Source: Diphasiastrum complanatum
Lineage: Eukaryota; Streptophyta; Lycopodiopsida; Lycopodiales; Lycopodiaceae
Direction: 5' to 3'
DNA length: 64,000 bases
Assembly: GCA_029204225.1 (NCBI GenBank)
Contig: CM055097.1
Location: 59,522,883 to 59,586,882, forward strand
This document shows, piece by piece, positions 26,512 to 40,071 of this stretch; within the stretch, counting starts at the first letter, position 1; the number at the start of each line of letters is the position of its first letter. Both the position numbers and the translations under genes were made by a program. The notes under the pieces are model-generated. The model saw only the letters and a program-made list of their open reading frames with translations. It was not told the DNA's origin and ran no database searches.

Positions 26512-27652
26512 GCCCATATATCTACTATTGATAAAGTCAAGCACATGTTGCTTGCATGATTGCATTTGATGTGTAGTATACATATTCTACTCATAAGATG
26601 TAGAAGTTGGCCGCCCTACAATGGCTCTATCCGTCTTGTTACTTTTCTCTGATAACTAATGGAGGGATTGTGTATAGGCTTACGGAAACCATCAATACAT
26701 GCGTATGCTTGTAGCTATTACTAAGGATGCATCTATGAGGCACTAAAAGTAATGATGGTTGTAAACACTATGATAATCATAATAACAAATGACTTTTATC
26801 ATTTGCTGGAATTCAAGTAAGGTGATAATATAGAATGAGTCTTTAGCACGTGATAACACTGAAACCTCTTGTGATGATGAGTCACGCTTGACTGATCTCT
26901 TTACATGATATTTCTTATAAGAAAGCTGCACAAGCATTAATTTCGGTTCTTTCAGTTTGAAATCATTAGTATAAAAGAAGGGCTTCACTTAAGCTGTTGG
27001 AGATGGATAGCTCGCAGGAAATGATTTTGTCTCATATCCAGGTACAAGGCCATATTATTTAACACCAATATGAATTGCTTTTTTGTTTAATAATACAATA
27101 CGATGCAACAACACATAAAGGACATCTAGACATGGTAAGAATGATTGGTTACAAGTATTTGATTTCGTAAAACTTACGTTTCTTGTTCTAATCATAAGAG
27201 GATTGGTTTACAATACTAAATGCAAGACATGAATTCATTAGATTAAAAGTGGTTATTGAAGGTGGGCTGTATTTCTGGTTTTTGAGTTTGACAGAAGTGG
27301 GCTTATATGGCATGGATTTGCTCGAGCTGCAAAGTGCTTGGACTCATTACTACCTTCGTGGGAGGTCCTTGGGGCTAGTTTGGCACGGATCTGCCCTAGT
27401 ACCCAACATTGATACTCAAGTCAAATCTCGGTTCATTTGTGCATTGCTGAATGGCTTCTTACGTGTGAAATGCTCAAAATAATTTCAAATACATTCTTTT
27501 GCCCCTTATGCTGATCAGTATGGCTTTTGCCCTAATACGATTATGTTAAAGGGCAGAATGTATTGCTAAGTATCAATTGCACGATAGGGAAGATTGGACG
27601 TAATGTATTGACATCGCTATATAAGAGAAGGTGACACAACTTACTCTTTTGC

Positions 27653-27832
<180 letters not shown>

Positions 27833-29205
27833 GCTATTGAATTATCTCTGACTGCAAAAAGCCGCATACTGTCTAAACCTAGTATGATACCTTCTGAAAA
27901 GTATGTTATTTGAATGGCATGTGGGCCACTGGCCAGGAATCTGTTTATGGCCAGATAATCGCATTTGATAGACTATTTTCGTGGTTATACATGTGTACAA
28001 TGATGATTGATTGCACAATGCTTACTAAGCAGTTGGCCGCCATCCTGAATCACGATGGACCGCCCATATATCTATTGTTTTTTGATAAAATCAAGCACGT
28101 ATTGCTTGCATGATTGCATTTAATGTGTAGTATACATATTCTGCTCATAAGATGCAACAGTTGGCCGCCCTACAATGGCTCTTTCCATCTCGTTACTTTT
28201 CTCTGATAAGTAATGGAAGGATTGTGTATAGGATTATGGAAACGATCAATACATGCGTATGCTTGTAGCTATTACTAAGGATGCATCTATGAGGCACTGA
28301 AAGTAATGATGGCTGTAAATACTATGATAATCATAATAACAATGACTTTTATCATTTGCTGGAATTTAAGTAAGGTGATAATATAGAGTGAGTCTTTAGC
28401 ATGTGATAACACTGAAACCTCTTGTGATGATGAGTCACGCTTGACTGATCCCTTTACATGATAAGTCTTATAAGGAAGTTGCACAAGCATTAATTTCGGT
28501 TCTTTTGGTTTGAAATCGTTAGTATAAAAGGAGGACTTCTCTTAAGTTGTTGGAGAAGGGTAGCTCGCGGGAAATGACTTCGTCTCATATCCAGGTACGA
28601 GGCGATATTTTTTAACACCAATATGGATTGCTTTTTTGTTTAATAATACAATACGATGCAACAACACATAAAGGACATCTAGACATGGTAAGAATGATTG
28701 GTTACAAGTATTTGATTTCGTAAAACTTACGTTTCTTGTTCTAATCATAAGAGGATTGGTTTACAATACTAAATGCGAGACATGAATTCATTAGATTAAA
28801 AGTGGTTATTGAAGGTGGGCTGTATTTCTGGTTTTTGAGTTTGACAGAAGTGGGCTTATATGGCATGGATTTGCTCGAGCTGCAAAGTGCTTGGACTCAT
28901 TACTACCTTCGTGGGAGGTCCTTGGGGCTAGTTTGGCACGGATCTGCCCTAGTACCCAACATTGATACTCAAGTCAAATCTCGGTTCATTTGTGCATTGC
29001 TGAATGGCTTCTTACGTGTGAAATGCTCAAAATAATTTCAAATACATTCTTTTGCCCCTTATGCTGATCAGTATGGCTTTTGCCCTAATACGATTATGTT
29101 AAAGGGCAGAATGTATTGCTAAGTATTAATTGCACGATAGGGAAGATTGGACATAATGTATTGACATCGCTATATAAGAGAAGGTGACACAACTTACTCT
29201 TTTGC

Positions 29206-29343
<138 letters not shown>

Positions 29344-30956
29344 GCTATTGAATTATCTCTGACTGCAAAAAGCCGCATACTGTCTAAACCTAGTATGATA
29401 CCTTCTGAAAAGTATGTTATTTGAATGGCATGTGGGCCACTGGCCAGGGATCTGTTTATGGCCAGATAATCGCATTTGATAGACTGTTTTCGTGGTTATA
29501 CATGTGTACAATGATGATTGATTGCACAATGCTTACTAAGCAGTTGGCCGCCATCCTGAATCACGATGGACCGCCCATATATCTATTGTTTTTTGATAAA
29601 ATCAAGCACGTATTGCTTGCATGATTGCATTTAATGTGTAGTATACATATTCTGCTCATAAGATGCAACAGTTGGCCGCCCTACAATGGCTCTTTCCATC
29701 TCGTTACTTTTCTCTGATAAGTAATGGAAGGATTGTGTATAGGGTTATGGAAACGATCAATACATGCGTATGCTTGTAGCTATTACTAAGGATGCATCTA
29801 TGAGGCACTGAAAGTAATGATGGCTGTAAATACTATGATAATCATAATAACAATGACTTTTATCATTTGCTGGAATTTAAGTAAGGTGATAATATAGAGT
29901 GAGTCTTTAGCATGTGATAACACTGAAACCTCTTGTGATGATGAGTCACGCTTGACTGATCCCTTTACATGATAAGTCTTATAAGGAAGTTGCACAAGCA
30001 TTAATTTCGGTTCTTTTGGTTTGAAATCGTTAGTATAAAAGGAGGACTTCGCTTAAGTTGTTGGAGAAGGGTAGCTTGCGGGAAATGACTTCGTCTCATA
30101 TCCAGGTACGAGGCGATATTTTTTAACACCAATATGGATTGCTTTTTTGTTTAATAATACAATACGATGCAACAACACATAAAGGACGTCTAGACATGGT
30201 AAGGATGATTGGTTACAAATATTTTATCCCATAAAACTTATGTTTCTTGTTCTAATCGGAAGTGGATTGGTTTACGATAATAAATGCAAGACATGGATTC
30301 ATTAGATTAAAAGCGGTTACTGAAGGTGGGCTATATTTTTGGTTTTTGAGTTTGACGAAAGTGGGCTTGTATATTGGCATAGATTTGCTCGAGCCGAAAA
30401 GTGCTTGGACCCCTTACTACCTTCGTGGGAGCTCCTTGGGGCTAGTATGGCACGGATCTACCCTAGTACCCAGCACTGACACTCAAGTCAAATCTCGGTT
30501 CATTTGTGCATTCCTGAATGGCTTCTTACGTGTAAAATGCTCAAAATTTTTTTAAATACATTCTTTTGACTCTTATCCTGATCAGTATGGCTTCTACCCT
30601 GATACGATTACGTTAAAGGGCAGAATGTATTGCTAAGTATTAATTGAACGATAGGGAAGATTGGACATAAACACATATAATTGCAACCATGCTGATAAAG
30701 TAGTGAATCTTGTTTCATACATGGATAACAACTGATGCTTAGCTATGACACTTGTCTTCCTCACGTAACTAACTCATGCGGTTGTGTTTTGTGGGATGGT
30801 GGCAAGTAACAGCTCGGTGTCCTAAAACTTGCTTTGCTTTATGGTACTATGTACTGTAAGACTTTATACAGCTTTATTTTTACTTGTTATGCTATAAATT
30901 GAAGGGTTTAAAGGGTTTGGTCTTGACTTGTCAAGAGGGAATATGTGAAATCTTTT

Positions 30957-32829
<1,873 letters not shown>

Positions 32830-33390
32830 GAAAACCTTGATATGCAAATTTCACAAAGTTTATATGATTTTCAACTAATAATGCCTTTGTAAAAAATTTT
32901 GTTTCCATACACTACGTTCTACAAAATGTAAGTATGACATATTAACTAAGTATTTTGTCTCTGATATGGTGATACTTTATCTCCTTGTGCTTGGACTTGG
33001 AATGAAATATAGGATTAATAGATGAAGCTATAATACTTTGATTATTACAATAAGTTGTTATAGACTATGAAGGAGTAACATCAAGTTCTAATAAGAGGCA
33101 TCTTAACATGATCATTTTTTTTACAACATGTGCAACAACAATGTACTTTGCTTCTATAGAGAATAAAACAGTAGAAGTTTGTTTCTTACTATTCCAAGAA
33201 GTAGGACCATAGTTGTAAAGAAAAACATAACTTGAATTGATCTTTAAGTCTCAACATCTCCAACTATGATCAGCATCCATATAGCCTTCAAGAAAAAATT
33301 GATTGTTGACAGTTGAGTTGTCTGTTAGATTTACTCCTTCTACTCTCCTAAATCCCATTTTTAATCTACCTCCATTCTTGTTGCATATTT
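32830..33390 (-). pseudogene. Ty1/copia RNase H remnant
   Basis: The - strand reads EGYMDADHSW, then YVFLYNYGPTSWNSKKQ, FSIEAKYIVVAHVVKKMI, NQSIIASSINPIFHSKSKHK and FFTKALLVENHINF. These are the ordered conserved blocks of the copia RNase H C-terminus. At least three stops interrupt it. It was split or truncated on its right by the LTR that begins at 33396. Confidence 0.85.
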
Positions 33391-33395
33391 ACTAA

Positions 33396-34444
33396 TGTTG
33401 TCATGCAGCCTGCATATTTACACACAAATTTGCACAGATGAATAAAAGGCAAAAGAATCGCGACACTGTTTTTTTTCACAGATTATGGTGACAGGCGAAA
33501 AGGGGACACTATCCTACAGAATGCCGAAGGTGTCCTAAAAGCTAAGGCACCCTGTAAATCTTATCCTAAGGCCATTCATAAGAGTGATGCACTTTTTGCA
33601 TCATCACCAACGTTCACTTTAGCGCTGGCTGACGTCGCACCCTTTTTACGTTCACCCCACGAAGTTGCGCTAACAGATTGGACAACGATTGCCGCCACCC
33701 ACGATATCCTACAGACAGCACATCCACTCTGTACTTTCACATCTGCACACATGTAATATTATGTATATATATATATACTGGACACCATTCGTGTATGATA
33801 AGAGATGATGAAGAGAGCAGAAGAAGATGACATAAACAAAGTAAATGCCCTGAGCATTGATTCTTCATTTTGTCAGAATTAAGGTTTAAATTCCTTTTTA
33901 CAGATTGAAATAAGCTTTGTAGGGCACACGGTTTTGTCCGCTACTGTATTGTGCTCTACCACATTATTGACATGTATACATGATATACTTAATCTGATAT
34001 AGCTCTTTGTTCTGCATTCAGATTTGTGTTAATATTGCTATGCTTATTCTTCGTTCTATTTGATCTTTCTAGTTGTCCTTTCTGGTAATAGACGACTAAC
34101 ATTTATTCTTATCTTTTGCGAATCATTCGCGACTAATTATTAGTCGAGCACAGTCTAGCTCTTCGCGAATCATTCACAACATATACTTTGTCTTGCTGTT
34201 CGCGACAAATTATTCTTCTAGCGTTTCATCTATTAATGTTTGGCTACGTAATCTAGAATGACCGTGATTTCTATCAATAAAGTTCTGTTATTCTGATAGG
34301 CGTAGTCATGCTTAGGGAGAGAGTCGTATAACTCATTCCGCTACGCTCGAACATTTTCTGTTCGAGTTTGTTTCTCATTCGTTTCTTGTTCAAGTTCGTT
34401 TCTCGTTCGTGTTCGTCATTTATTCTCCCCCCTCTCTCCCAACA
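33396..34444 (+). mobile_element. 1049-bp LTR, + strand, ends TGTTG...CAACA
   Basis: The ends are perfect 5-bp inverted repeats (TGTTG at 33396, CAACA at 34440-34444), and the right end abuts a primer site directly, as expected of a 5' LTR. A TATATATATA run near 33763 and a downstream purine-rich leader fit a promoter. It interrupts the copia RNase H remnant at ACTAA. The body of the element is gone: only about 90 bases follow the primer site before an unrelated fragment. Confidence 0.75.
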
Positions 34445-34456
34445 TGGTATCAGAGC
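34445..34456 (+). promoter_or_regulatory. Primer-binding site, initiator tRNA-Met
   Basis: TGGTATCAGAGC begins immediately after the CAACA end of the LTR. Confidence 0.85.
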
Positions 34457-34534
34457 TATTTTCATAGCTTGATAAGCTTCCACAGTACAAGACTCTACTA
34501 ATCGATAGAATAATTGTCTTCTTGTTCTGTAAAT

Positions 34535-34677
34535 ATCAGATTTTCACCAGCATCCAACAATTTCTTAATATCTTTGTCGATCCTCTCACAATAGACAGGG
34601 TAAGATCGATAGGGTTTAGCTCTAATAGGCTTAGCATTGTCTTCTAAAGGAATCCTATGGACGACTATTTCAGGTGG
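34535..34677 (-). pseudogene. Ty3/gypsy reverse transcriptase N-terminal fragment
   Basis: One open - strand segment reads VVHRIPLEDNAKPIRAKPYR followed by IDKDIKKLLDAG, the standard entry into the gypsy RT fingers. Only about 45 codons remain. It touches the broken LTR of the next element at 34678. Confidence 0.75.
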
Positions 34678-34821
34678 GTAAAAGGAAGCTTTTGGTGGCT
34701 AGGGCCCAACTGGGAGGGATAATAGTGCGCCCTCCAAGAAGGCCCCCACTCTCCAGTCATATGTCCAAATGGCCTAATATGAATAATATGGCCAAAGGCC
34801 AATTATATAGTCTAAGTCTCA

Positions 34822-35643
34822 CTAATGAATGAAAAGGGCCCAAGGCCTGCTTATGCATAAAGTAAAGTAAATGTAAATGGACGCGACATCATCCCAAAAG
34901 ATAGGGACATCATACCAAGGTATCCAAAAAGCCCGAGAAGGTAGAACTGCATCAGCAATGGGAAGCCAATAAGAAAAATAGAAAAGAGATGGAAACTCAT
35001 TGCGAATAGTCGCATCATACATGTAACCATCAACCATATGTGCAAACTCAGTGATACAGGTGTCCCGAGAAAAAATAGCAGCATCGGAAGACCAGCACCA
35101 AGGAGTAGGAACATAAGCAGGATGACAAACACACTGTAATAGCATGGAAAAGCAAGCAATATGCCAGGAAACATGGATCATAAAGAGATCATCCTGACAA
35201 AGGATAGCTAAAATGGAGAAATGTGCCCCATCATGGTCAAAAGCCCAAGGTATCCATAAGGCCCATGAATGAGAAGTAGCAATGGCAAATGGTACCTTCA
35301 AGGCCCCTATCAGGAGAAGAGCAGCATGCCAAAAGCTCCAGAAGGTCCAAGAAATCAATGCATCATCTAAATAAACATGATGCATAAAAACAATAGCAAC
35401 AAATCTAGAAATAGTAGAGGCCTCAACTGAAAAACTGTAGCCAAAAAACTCATCCAGAAAGACCTCATATGGACATACCAATCCATCATAGGATACACCA
35501 AAAATGGATGGAGAATCGGATGACCCATCAGAACTGGCCACAAGGGTAATCTCAAAGTACACACCAGGCGCACAATAGAAGAAATGCACTGGAACGAGAA
35601 ACGGGATCCCCAACATCAGTAGCAAGCACGGATCAATATCCAC
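34822..35643 (-). CDS. Unknown 273-residue ORF in the gypsy-type element
   Basis: This is an uninterrupted frame, unusual in such a decayed neighbourhood. The product is very rich in Trp, His, Phe and Asp, with hydrophobic stretches but no clean transmembrane pattern, and no RT, RNase H or integrase motif. Residues about 45-100 (VCPYEVFLDEFFGYSFSVEA and onward) resemble a segment of the next ORF upstream (IFLDEYTGIFQS, VAVHVDAMDIWHSW) and of the protease ORF (VLLDAYLGQNLSVDA), so it looks like a diverged internal repeat. The last codons run into the 3' LTR. It could be a domesticated or captured spacer rather than a working protein; function unknown. Confidence 0.5.
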   Translation of the reverse strand: MDIDPCLLLMLGIPFLVPVHFFYCAPGVYFEITLVASSDGSSDSPSIFGVSYDGLVCPYEVFLDEFFGYSFSVEASTISRFVAIVFMHHVYLDDALISWTFWSFWHAALLLIGALKVPFAIATSHSWALWIPWAFDHDGAHFSILAILCQDDLFMIHVSWHIACFSMLLQCVCHPAYVPTPWCWSSDAAIFSRDTCITEFAHMVDGYMYDATIRNEFPSLFYFSYWLPIADAVLPSRAFWIPWYDVPIFWDDVASIYIYFTLCISRPWALFIH

Positions 35644-35751
35644 GTGTAGCTGGGAATGAGTATCAAATCACATATGAGAAATACTGAAGTATATGGCGGC
35701 AACATCCCCAAAAACTATCCAAGAGAGGAGAAGGAACTCTCTCAAGGTACT

Positions 35752-36465
35752 CTAATGATCTCGGAAAACCAGAACAAAGTGGCAACTCAGCATCGGAGAC
35801 CAAGCGATATGGAGCAACCTGAAATGACGGGGAATCTGAAGATCACCTGGACAAACAGGAGCTGGAATGGAGGCAATAACCCAAGCCATCAGGATATGCC
35901 AAGCTTGACAATGAGCAACAATCCAAGGAAAAGATAGAGAGCCACATGCAAAATCATAGAGATATTCGCACCATAGACGATCAGTAATATGGAAAAACCA
36001 GTACCAATCAACAAGTCCAGATGGAAACCAAGCTATACGTAATAACCAGGAATGCCATATATCCATAGCATCAACATGGACTGCAACAAACCTATATTTA
36101 GAAACACAAGGAGACTGAAAGATGCCTGTATACTCATCTAGAAAGATCCCATCATATAAATACCCTAAATAAGTAATAGTGACCATCTGGCAAATATCTT
36201 CGGATGGAAAATGTGTAACGGTAAGGACCAAAGGCGCATAAATCATGTAAGGAACCGTAGAAATATCATGAAGCGGTTCACAAACCTCAAGCAGAGATCC
36301 ACGGAGTAAAGCGATAGAAGATACAACCTGATCACCAATAGCGAGGAAACCATCAAACGTGGATCCGTGAAGAATTCCATAGAAATCAGCAGGAACATCG
36401 GCCATAACGGACTCAAGAGATGGAGATATAGAGACCAATGGAGAAGATACTGTACCAACCACCAA
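35752..36465 (-). CDS. Unknown 237-residue ORF in the gypsy-type element
   Basis: This follows the protease frame after a stop and short gap, in the place where RT should begin. The N-terminal part includes FYGILHGSTFDGFLA, closely like FYIIHGSTISDALA in the protease ORF, and IFLDEYTGIF, like a block in the downstream ORF. The C-terminal half is Trp/His-rich without known motifs. It is probably part of one long reading frame split by mutation from its neighbours. No function is assignable. Confidence 0.5.
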   Translation of the reverse strand: MVVGTVSSPLVSISPSLESVMADVPADFYGILHGSTFDGFLAIGDQVVSSIALLRGSLLEVCEPLHDISTVPYMIYAPLVLTVTHFPSEDICQMVTITYLGYLYDGIFLDEYTGIFQSPCVSKYRFVAVHVDAMDIWHSWLLRIAWFPSGLVDWYWFFHITDRLWCEYLYDFACGSLSFPWIVAHCQAWHILMAWVIASIPAPVCPGDLQIPRHFRLLHIAWSPMLSCHFVLVFRDH

Positions 36466-36489
36466 ACCAGGAGGGGTATCTGAGGTATG

Positions 36490-37239
36490 CTAGTCATAGT
36501 GCTTCAGAGAAATGATGTAGAAATCTGCTTGACCAGAAAAATCACCAATGCGATAATCCAAGCCCTGAATCATCTGACATCTGGAAAAAGAATGGGAACG
36601 AGCAGCCTCAACATTGAGAGCCTGGAAAGCAGAAACAGGTGTAGCACAAATCCTAATGGAAATGTAACTGCTAATAAATGAATGTGTACTACCTGTATCC
36701 ACTAAAGCAATACACTCTCGCCCCGCATCTAGAATAATATGATCCACAAATGGAACAACATACATAGGCATAATAACAGAAGCATCAACTGATAAGTTTT
36801 GGCCTAAATATGCATCTAGAAGGACCGCATACTCATCTATATGGGTATCAGCAAAATCAGCTAGTGAGTATACAATAGGACCATCATGAAATGTATAACC
36901 GTATGCCATATGGAGATCTACTGGAGTAGCCAAAGCATCTGAAATCGTAGACCCATGAATAATATAGAAATAAGGAGCATAGGCGACAACATCTATAGCA
37001 TGGCGCTCAGGAACACGAGTAGCATCAAAGCACTCAACAACAATATCAAAACATGGAACAACATCATCAATAGTGTCATAGCATGTTATATCAGTATCAA
37101 GGACCATATCAGCCGCAAACTGTATATGTGAATCAGCATCAGTAGGAACCTGTATATGTGACTCTGACTCGCTATGAGATACAATGACGAACTCAGGTAG
37201 ATCAATAACTATCTCAAGTAAATCAGGCAACTCGCTCAA
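36490..37239 (-). pseudogene. Retroviral-type aspartic protease ORF with N-terminal repeat block
   Basis: Near residues 190-205 the frame has CIALVDTGSTHSFISS, an intact gypsy-type protease active site (Asp-Thr-Gly). Upstream is an acidic segment and the block FYIIHGSTISDALA ... VLLDAYLGQNLSVDAS that recurs in the two ORFs downstream. Normally protease is followed by RT in this frame; here the frame stops after FYIISLKHYD. The frame itself is open for 249 codons, but its upstream link to gag is broken. Confidence 0.78.
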
Positions 37240-37508
37240 ACTGTGTGATATAGGATCCTGAAGGTCAGCGAACTCTGCAGACGTGTAACGTTGAACAAAA
37301 GTGGGTCGAGGGGTCGGAGGATGAGGAGACGAAGGGACAATGCAAGGATAGGAGCAAGTATAGGGGTGGACATAGCGAGAAAAGATGAAGCAGAAGGACG
37401 GGGTCGGGAGAAGCAGGAAGGAAGGGTATCATATTACTTGTGTGCTGTAAAGTACTGGCAAGAGACATCACCTCAACAAGTGTGGGAGGACGGAAGGAAA
37501 AAACATTG

Positions 37509-38240
37509 TTACGTAAGGCACCAGAAGCTCAGCAATGTAACAAGAAATAAGCTCAGTGGCCGGTAGATCTGTGAAAAGATAAGAAAGCTCCATAAACTGA
37601 TCTGTATAAAAAAGGTCTGAGTGAGACTACGGAATGTATCAAGTTGGCGGTCGAGCCACTGAGGATCAATCATAGCATGACGGAGGTCACGGCGAAAGGT
37701 ATGCCATATATGGAGCCCTTCCCGATCAAGATCAGCTTGATAAACTCGCCACCACGTGGCGGCGCGTCCATCTAAGTGTAAAGCAGCCAACTGGATCTTC
37801 TAAAGATCAGTCTTAGGATAGATCTGAAAATATGTGTCAATCTTAGCAAACCAATTCTCTAATAAGTTTTCGTCAGAGGAACCGGAATAAGTAGCAAGTT
37901 GTACCCTATCACGAAAGTCTCGAGCAAAGTGTGGCTCAGGAATTGGGAGACGTGGAAAGAAATTAGGAGGTGGGTTAGGTAGAATGAACGGTTTACCACC
38001 AGGCTGGCTAACAGAAGAAGATGGAAATCCAAATGGAGGGGGAGTCCCAAATGAAGGAAAGACAGGAGCTTTTCCAGGACCATGAGGGTGTAAAGAATCA
38101 ATATGTGACTGCATAGTAGCAAAATCAGTCATAATTGCATCGAAGCGGAGAACGAGGCTAGAAAGGGTCTCATCCATGCGACGAAACTGATCGGATAAGG
38201 TTTCTTGAGTAGTCTCACTCGGGGTAGGTGAATGTGCCAT
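37509..38240 (-). pseudogene. Gypsy gag (capsid) remnant
   Basis: I choose the Met at 38240 (MAHSPTPSETTQ) because the frame upstream of it is leader sequence. There follow a Pro-rich spacer and the capsid words LATYSGSSDENLLENWFAKI and, after one stop near 37800, LAALHLDGRAATWWRVY, typical of gypsy gag. The frame is lost by about 37570. Gag would form the virus-like particle in the cytoplasm. Confidence 0.82.
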
Positions 38241-38529
38241 AATGATAGTGAAGGAATAGACGAAAACTTGAGGGAGGAGACTCTTGTTGTCACCCCAAAT
38301 TAGTCTATTAAAACCAATATTATCACAACTAAGAAAGGGCAGCAATCAACAAGTGGAAAAAATAAAAATGAAGGTTGTAAAAATGCGCTGGACAGCCAGG
38401 AGGGAAGTGACAATTCGGAATATCAAACAGAGTCAAAATTTTGTGAGATTTGGTTGAGGATGGGCGATATGGATAGCCTGCAAACAAGGTGTGAAAAATG
38501 GCTGCAAACAGAGACAAAAATGAACGAAA

Positions 38530-38735
38530 GTGACAAGTATGAAATGGTTGGACAGCTTGCAAAAAAAAGTGAAGAGAAGACTGAAAGTGGAAGGAGGAAC
38601 GGACGAAAGAGATGAGGGAATTGGGTGCTCGAGAAAGTATGAAACGACTGGACAGCCTGCAAACAAAAGTAAAGAGAGGACTGAAAATAATGGGGGGAAC
38701 AGACGAATGAGATGAGGAAATTGGGCGCTGGAGAG
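38530..38735. repeat. ~100-bp tandem repeat in the leader between primer site and gag
   Basis: Two adjacent units share AAGTATGAAA, TGGACAGC(C/T)TGCAAA, AAGAGA(A/G)GACTGAAA and GATGAGG(G)AATTGGG in the same order, starting at about 38533 and 38635. A third partial unit begins with AGCCTGCAAACAAG. Degenerate relatives lie at 38470-38530. Confidence 0.75.
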
Positions 38736-39007
38736 CCTGCAAACAAGCTGAAAATGGGTGATGGATGGTTGGAACTTGGGCGCCGAAAATAATCTGCCCA
38801 AATTTTTTTTTAGACCGTCAAATTTAGCGAAACTATCTGCTAAAGCTCCGCCAAGGAAAATGCTCTAATGGGAGTTGGTCCTCCTCCAAACTGTGCTGAA
38901 TGTTGTTGAAGCAAAGGACGAAAGTCCTCAACAAAGAGAGAAAAATCAGCAAGGAAAATGGGCACCCAATCAGAAAATCAGATTTGAAATTCAACAATCA
39001 GGAAAGT

Positions 39008-39019
39008 GCTCTGATACCA
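39008..39019 (-). promoter_or_regulatory. Primer-binding site, initiator tRNA-Met, - strand element
   Basis: The complement reads TGGTATCAGAGC, and it abuts the LTR end (TAACT on the - strand) with no spacer. This fixes the unusual LTR terminus independently of the solo copy. Confidence 0.85.
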
Positions 39020-39266
39020 AGTTACGAATAGAGCCATAGCTGATCTAGAGCTAAGCTATGAAAGCATCACATAAGCAAGACTTAACTTATGAAAGCAGCA
39101 CATAAGCAAGACTTAACCCTCAAAAGCAGAAAAGAGAGAGATTAAGGAGGCTAAAGAGAGAGAGATCAATATCATCAGCTAAATAACAAATGACACAATT
39201 TCCCTACTTATAGCCAAGAGGAAGCCCTAAAAGGAAGCTTCCGGTGGCTAGGGCCCAACTGGGAGG

Positions 39267-40058
39267 TGTTAAAATTGGAAAAACAATCCATATTGATTTC
39301 TTGGCTTGCTACAAATGTTGTACCATGCAAGTATGTAGCTCATAAATGCAAAATGCCAAGTTTGGCCTACATAGAACTCGAGCTACATGCTTATGTAATG
39401 TCTAGATTGAAGAATACAACTTGCATATTGTTTGTAGACATAGAATTAGCAAAGTCATGCTTGTAGAAACTCGTGGCAATTCACATGCATTAATTGTAAG
39501 TGATCCATAGTGACATGCAAGGCATGCACAAAGTGTAATGGACACATGCATGATGATTTGTACTTTGTTAGTTAGAACTAGCACACTTGTATAAAGTTGG
39601 TAGAATTTCATGCATGGCAAGTGACAAATGTCACATAGACTCTAGATGTCACTTTAGATGTCATTTTGGAATGGATGGATTGGTTCTACCTCAAGCTACC
39701 TTAAACTCCATAAATATGTGTAGCTCTCCTCACAATCAATGATGAAGAACCAAAGTTTTGTAGCTACCTCATGCCATTTTGGATCTAAACTATTTTGCTT
39801 GTTATCTCTCTATCTTTCTCTCTCTAACTCGTGTTGAAGCTAGTGCTTATACACTAATATCTTGTACTTTTGCTCATTATTGATTCATTGCTATCATATT
39901 CAGTTGCTTAGCATGCTAGATTGTGGTTAAGCCATTTCTTCTGAACTAGATCTTGCTAAACAATCTAGAAACAAGTTATTGTGCTAATCACAAAGCTTAA
40001 TTAGATCCATCATACTTGTGGACATTCCCCACACGTGTGAATTCTGAAGAATTTGTCA
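39267..40058 (+). mobile_element. 5' LTR (792 bp) of a + strand copia element
   Basis: It starts TGTTAAAATTGG at 39267 directly against GGAGG of the broken gypsy LTR and ends TTTGTCA at 40058, where the primer site begins. Much of it (for example GGCATGCACAAAGT and GAACTCGAGCTACATG) recurs in the same order at 53273-53670 and 54088-54172, the 3' LTR. The element therefore inserted into the LTR of the - strand element. Confidence 0.87.
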
Positions 40059-40071
40059 TGGTATCAGAGCC
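40059..40071 (+). promoter_or_regulatory. Primer-binding site, initiator tRNA-Met, of the copia element
   Basis: TGGTATCAGAGCC immediately follows the LTR end. Confidence 0.9.

Larger units (their letters stand above)
34678..39266 (-). mobile_element. Gypsy-type element with gag and protease but no RT/integrase
   Basis: The order on the - strand is: truncated 5' LTR (39266-39020), primer site, repeat-rich leader, gag, protease ORF, two unfamiliar ORFs, truncated 3' LTR (about 34880-34678). Both LTRs break in the same conserved word (CCCAACTGGGAGG and its surroundings): the left copy keeps only the U3 side and the right copy only the promoter/U5 side. A complete LTR of the family is present as a solo copy at 53676-54087. 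The body has no recognisable RT, RNase H or integrase, so it would depend on another element's enzymes. Confidence 0.8.

Noticed and set aside
26152-26583. 143-codon Lys/Arg-rich - strand ORF
   Set aside because: It covers the presumed copia LTR U3 and crosses into the tandem array boundary; no motif, so I treat it as chance.
27249-27482. 77-codon ORF repeated at 28802
   Set aside because: Identity between the copies follows from the recent tandem duplication, and copy 3 (30262) shows indel and extension differences; no motif supports a protein.
38329-38801. Several overlapping Ser/Phe/His-rich ORFs on the - strand
   Set aside because: They translate the leader tandem repeat in three frames; gag starts downstream at 38240.
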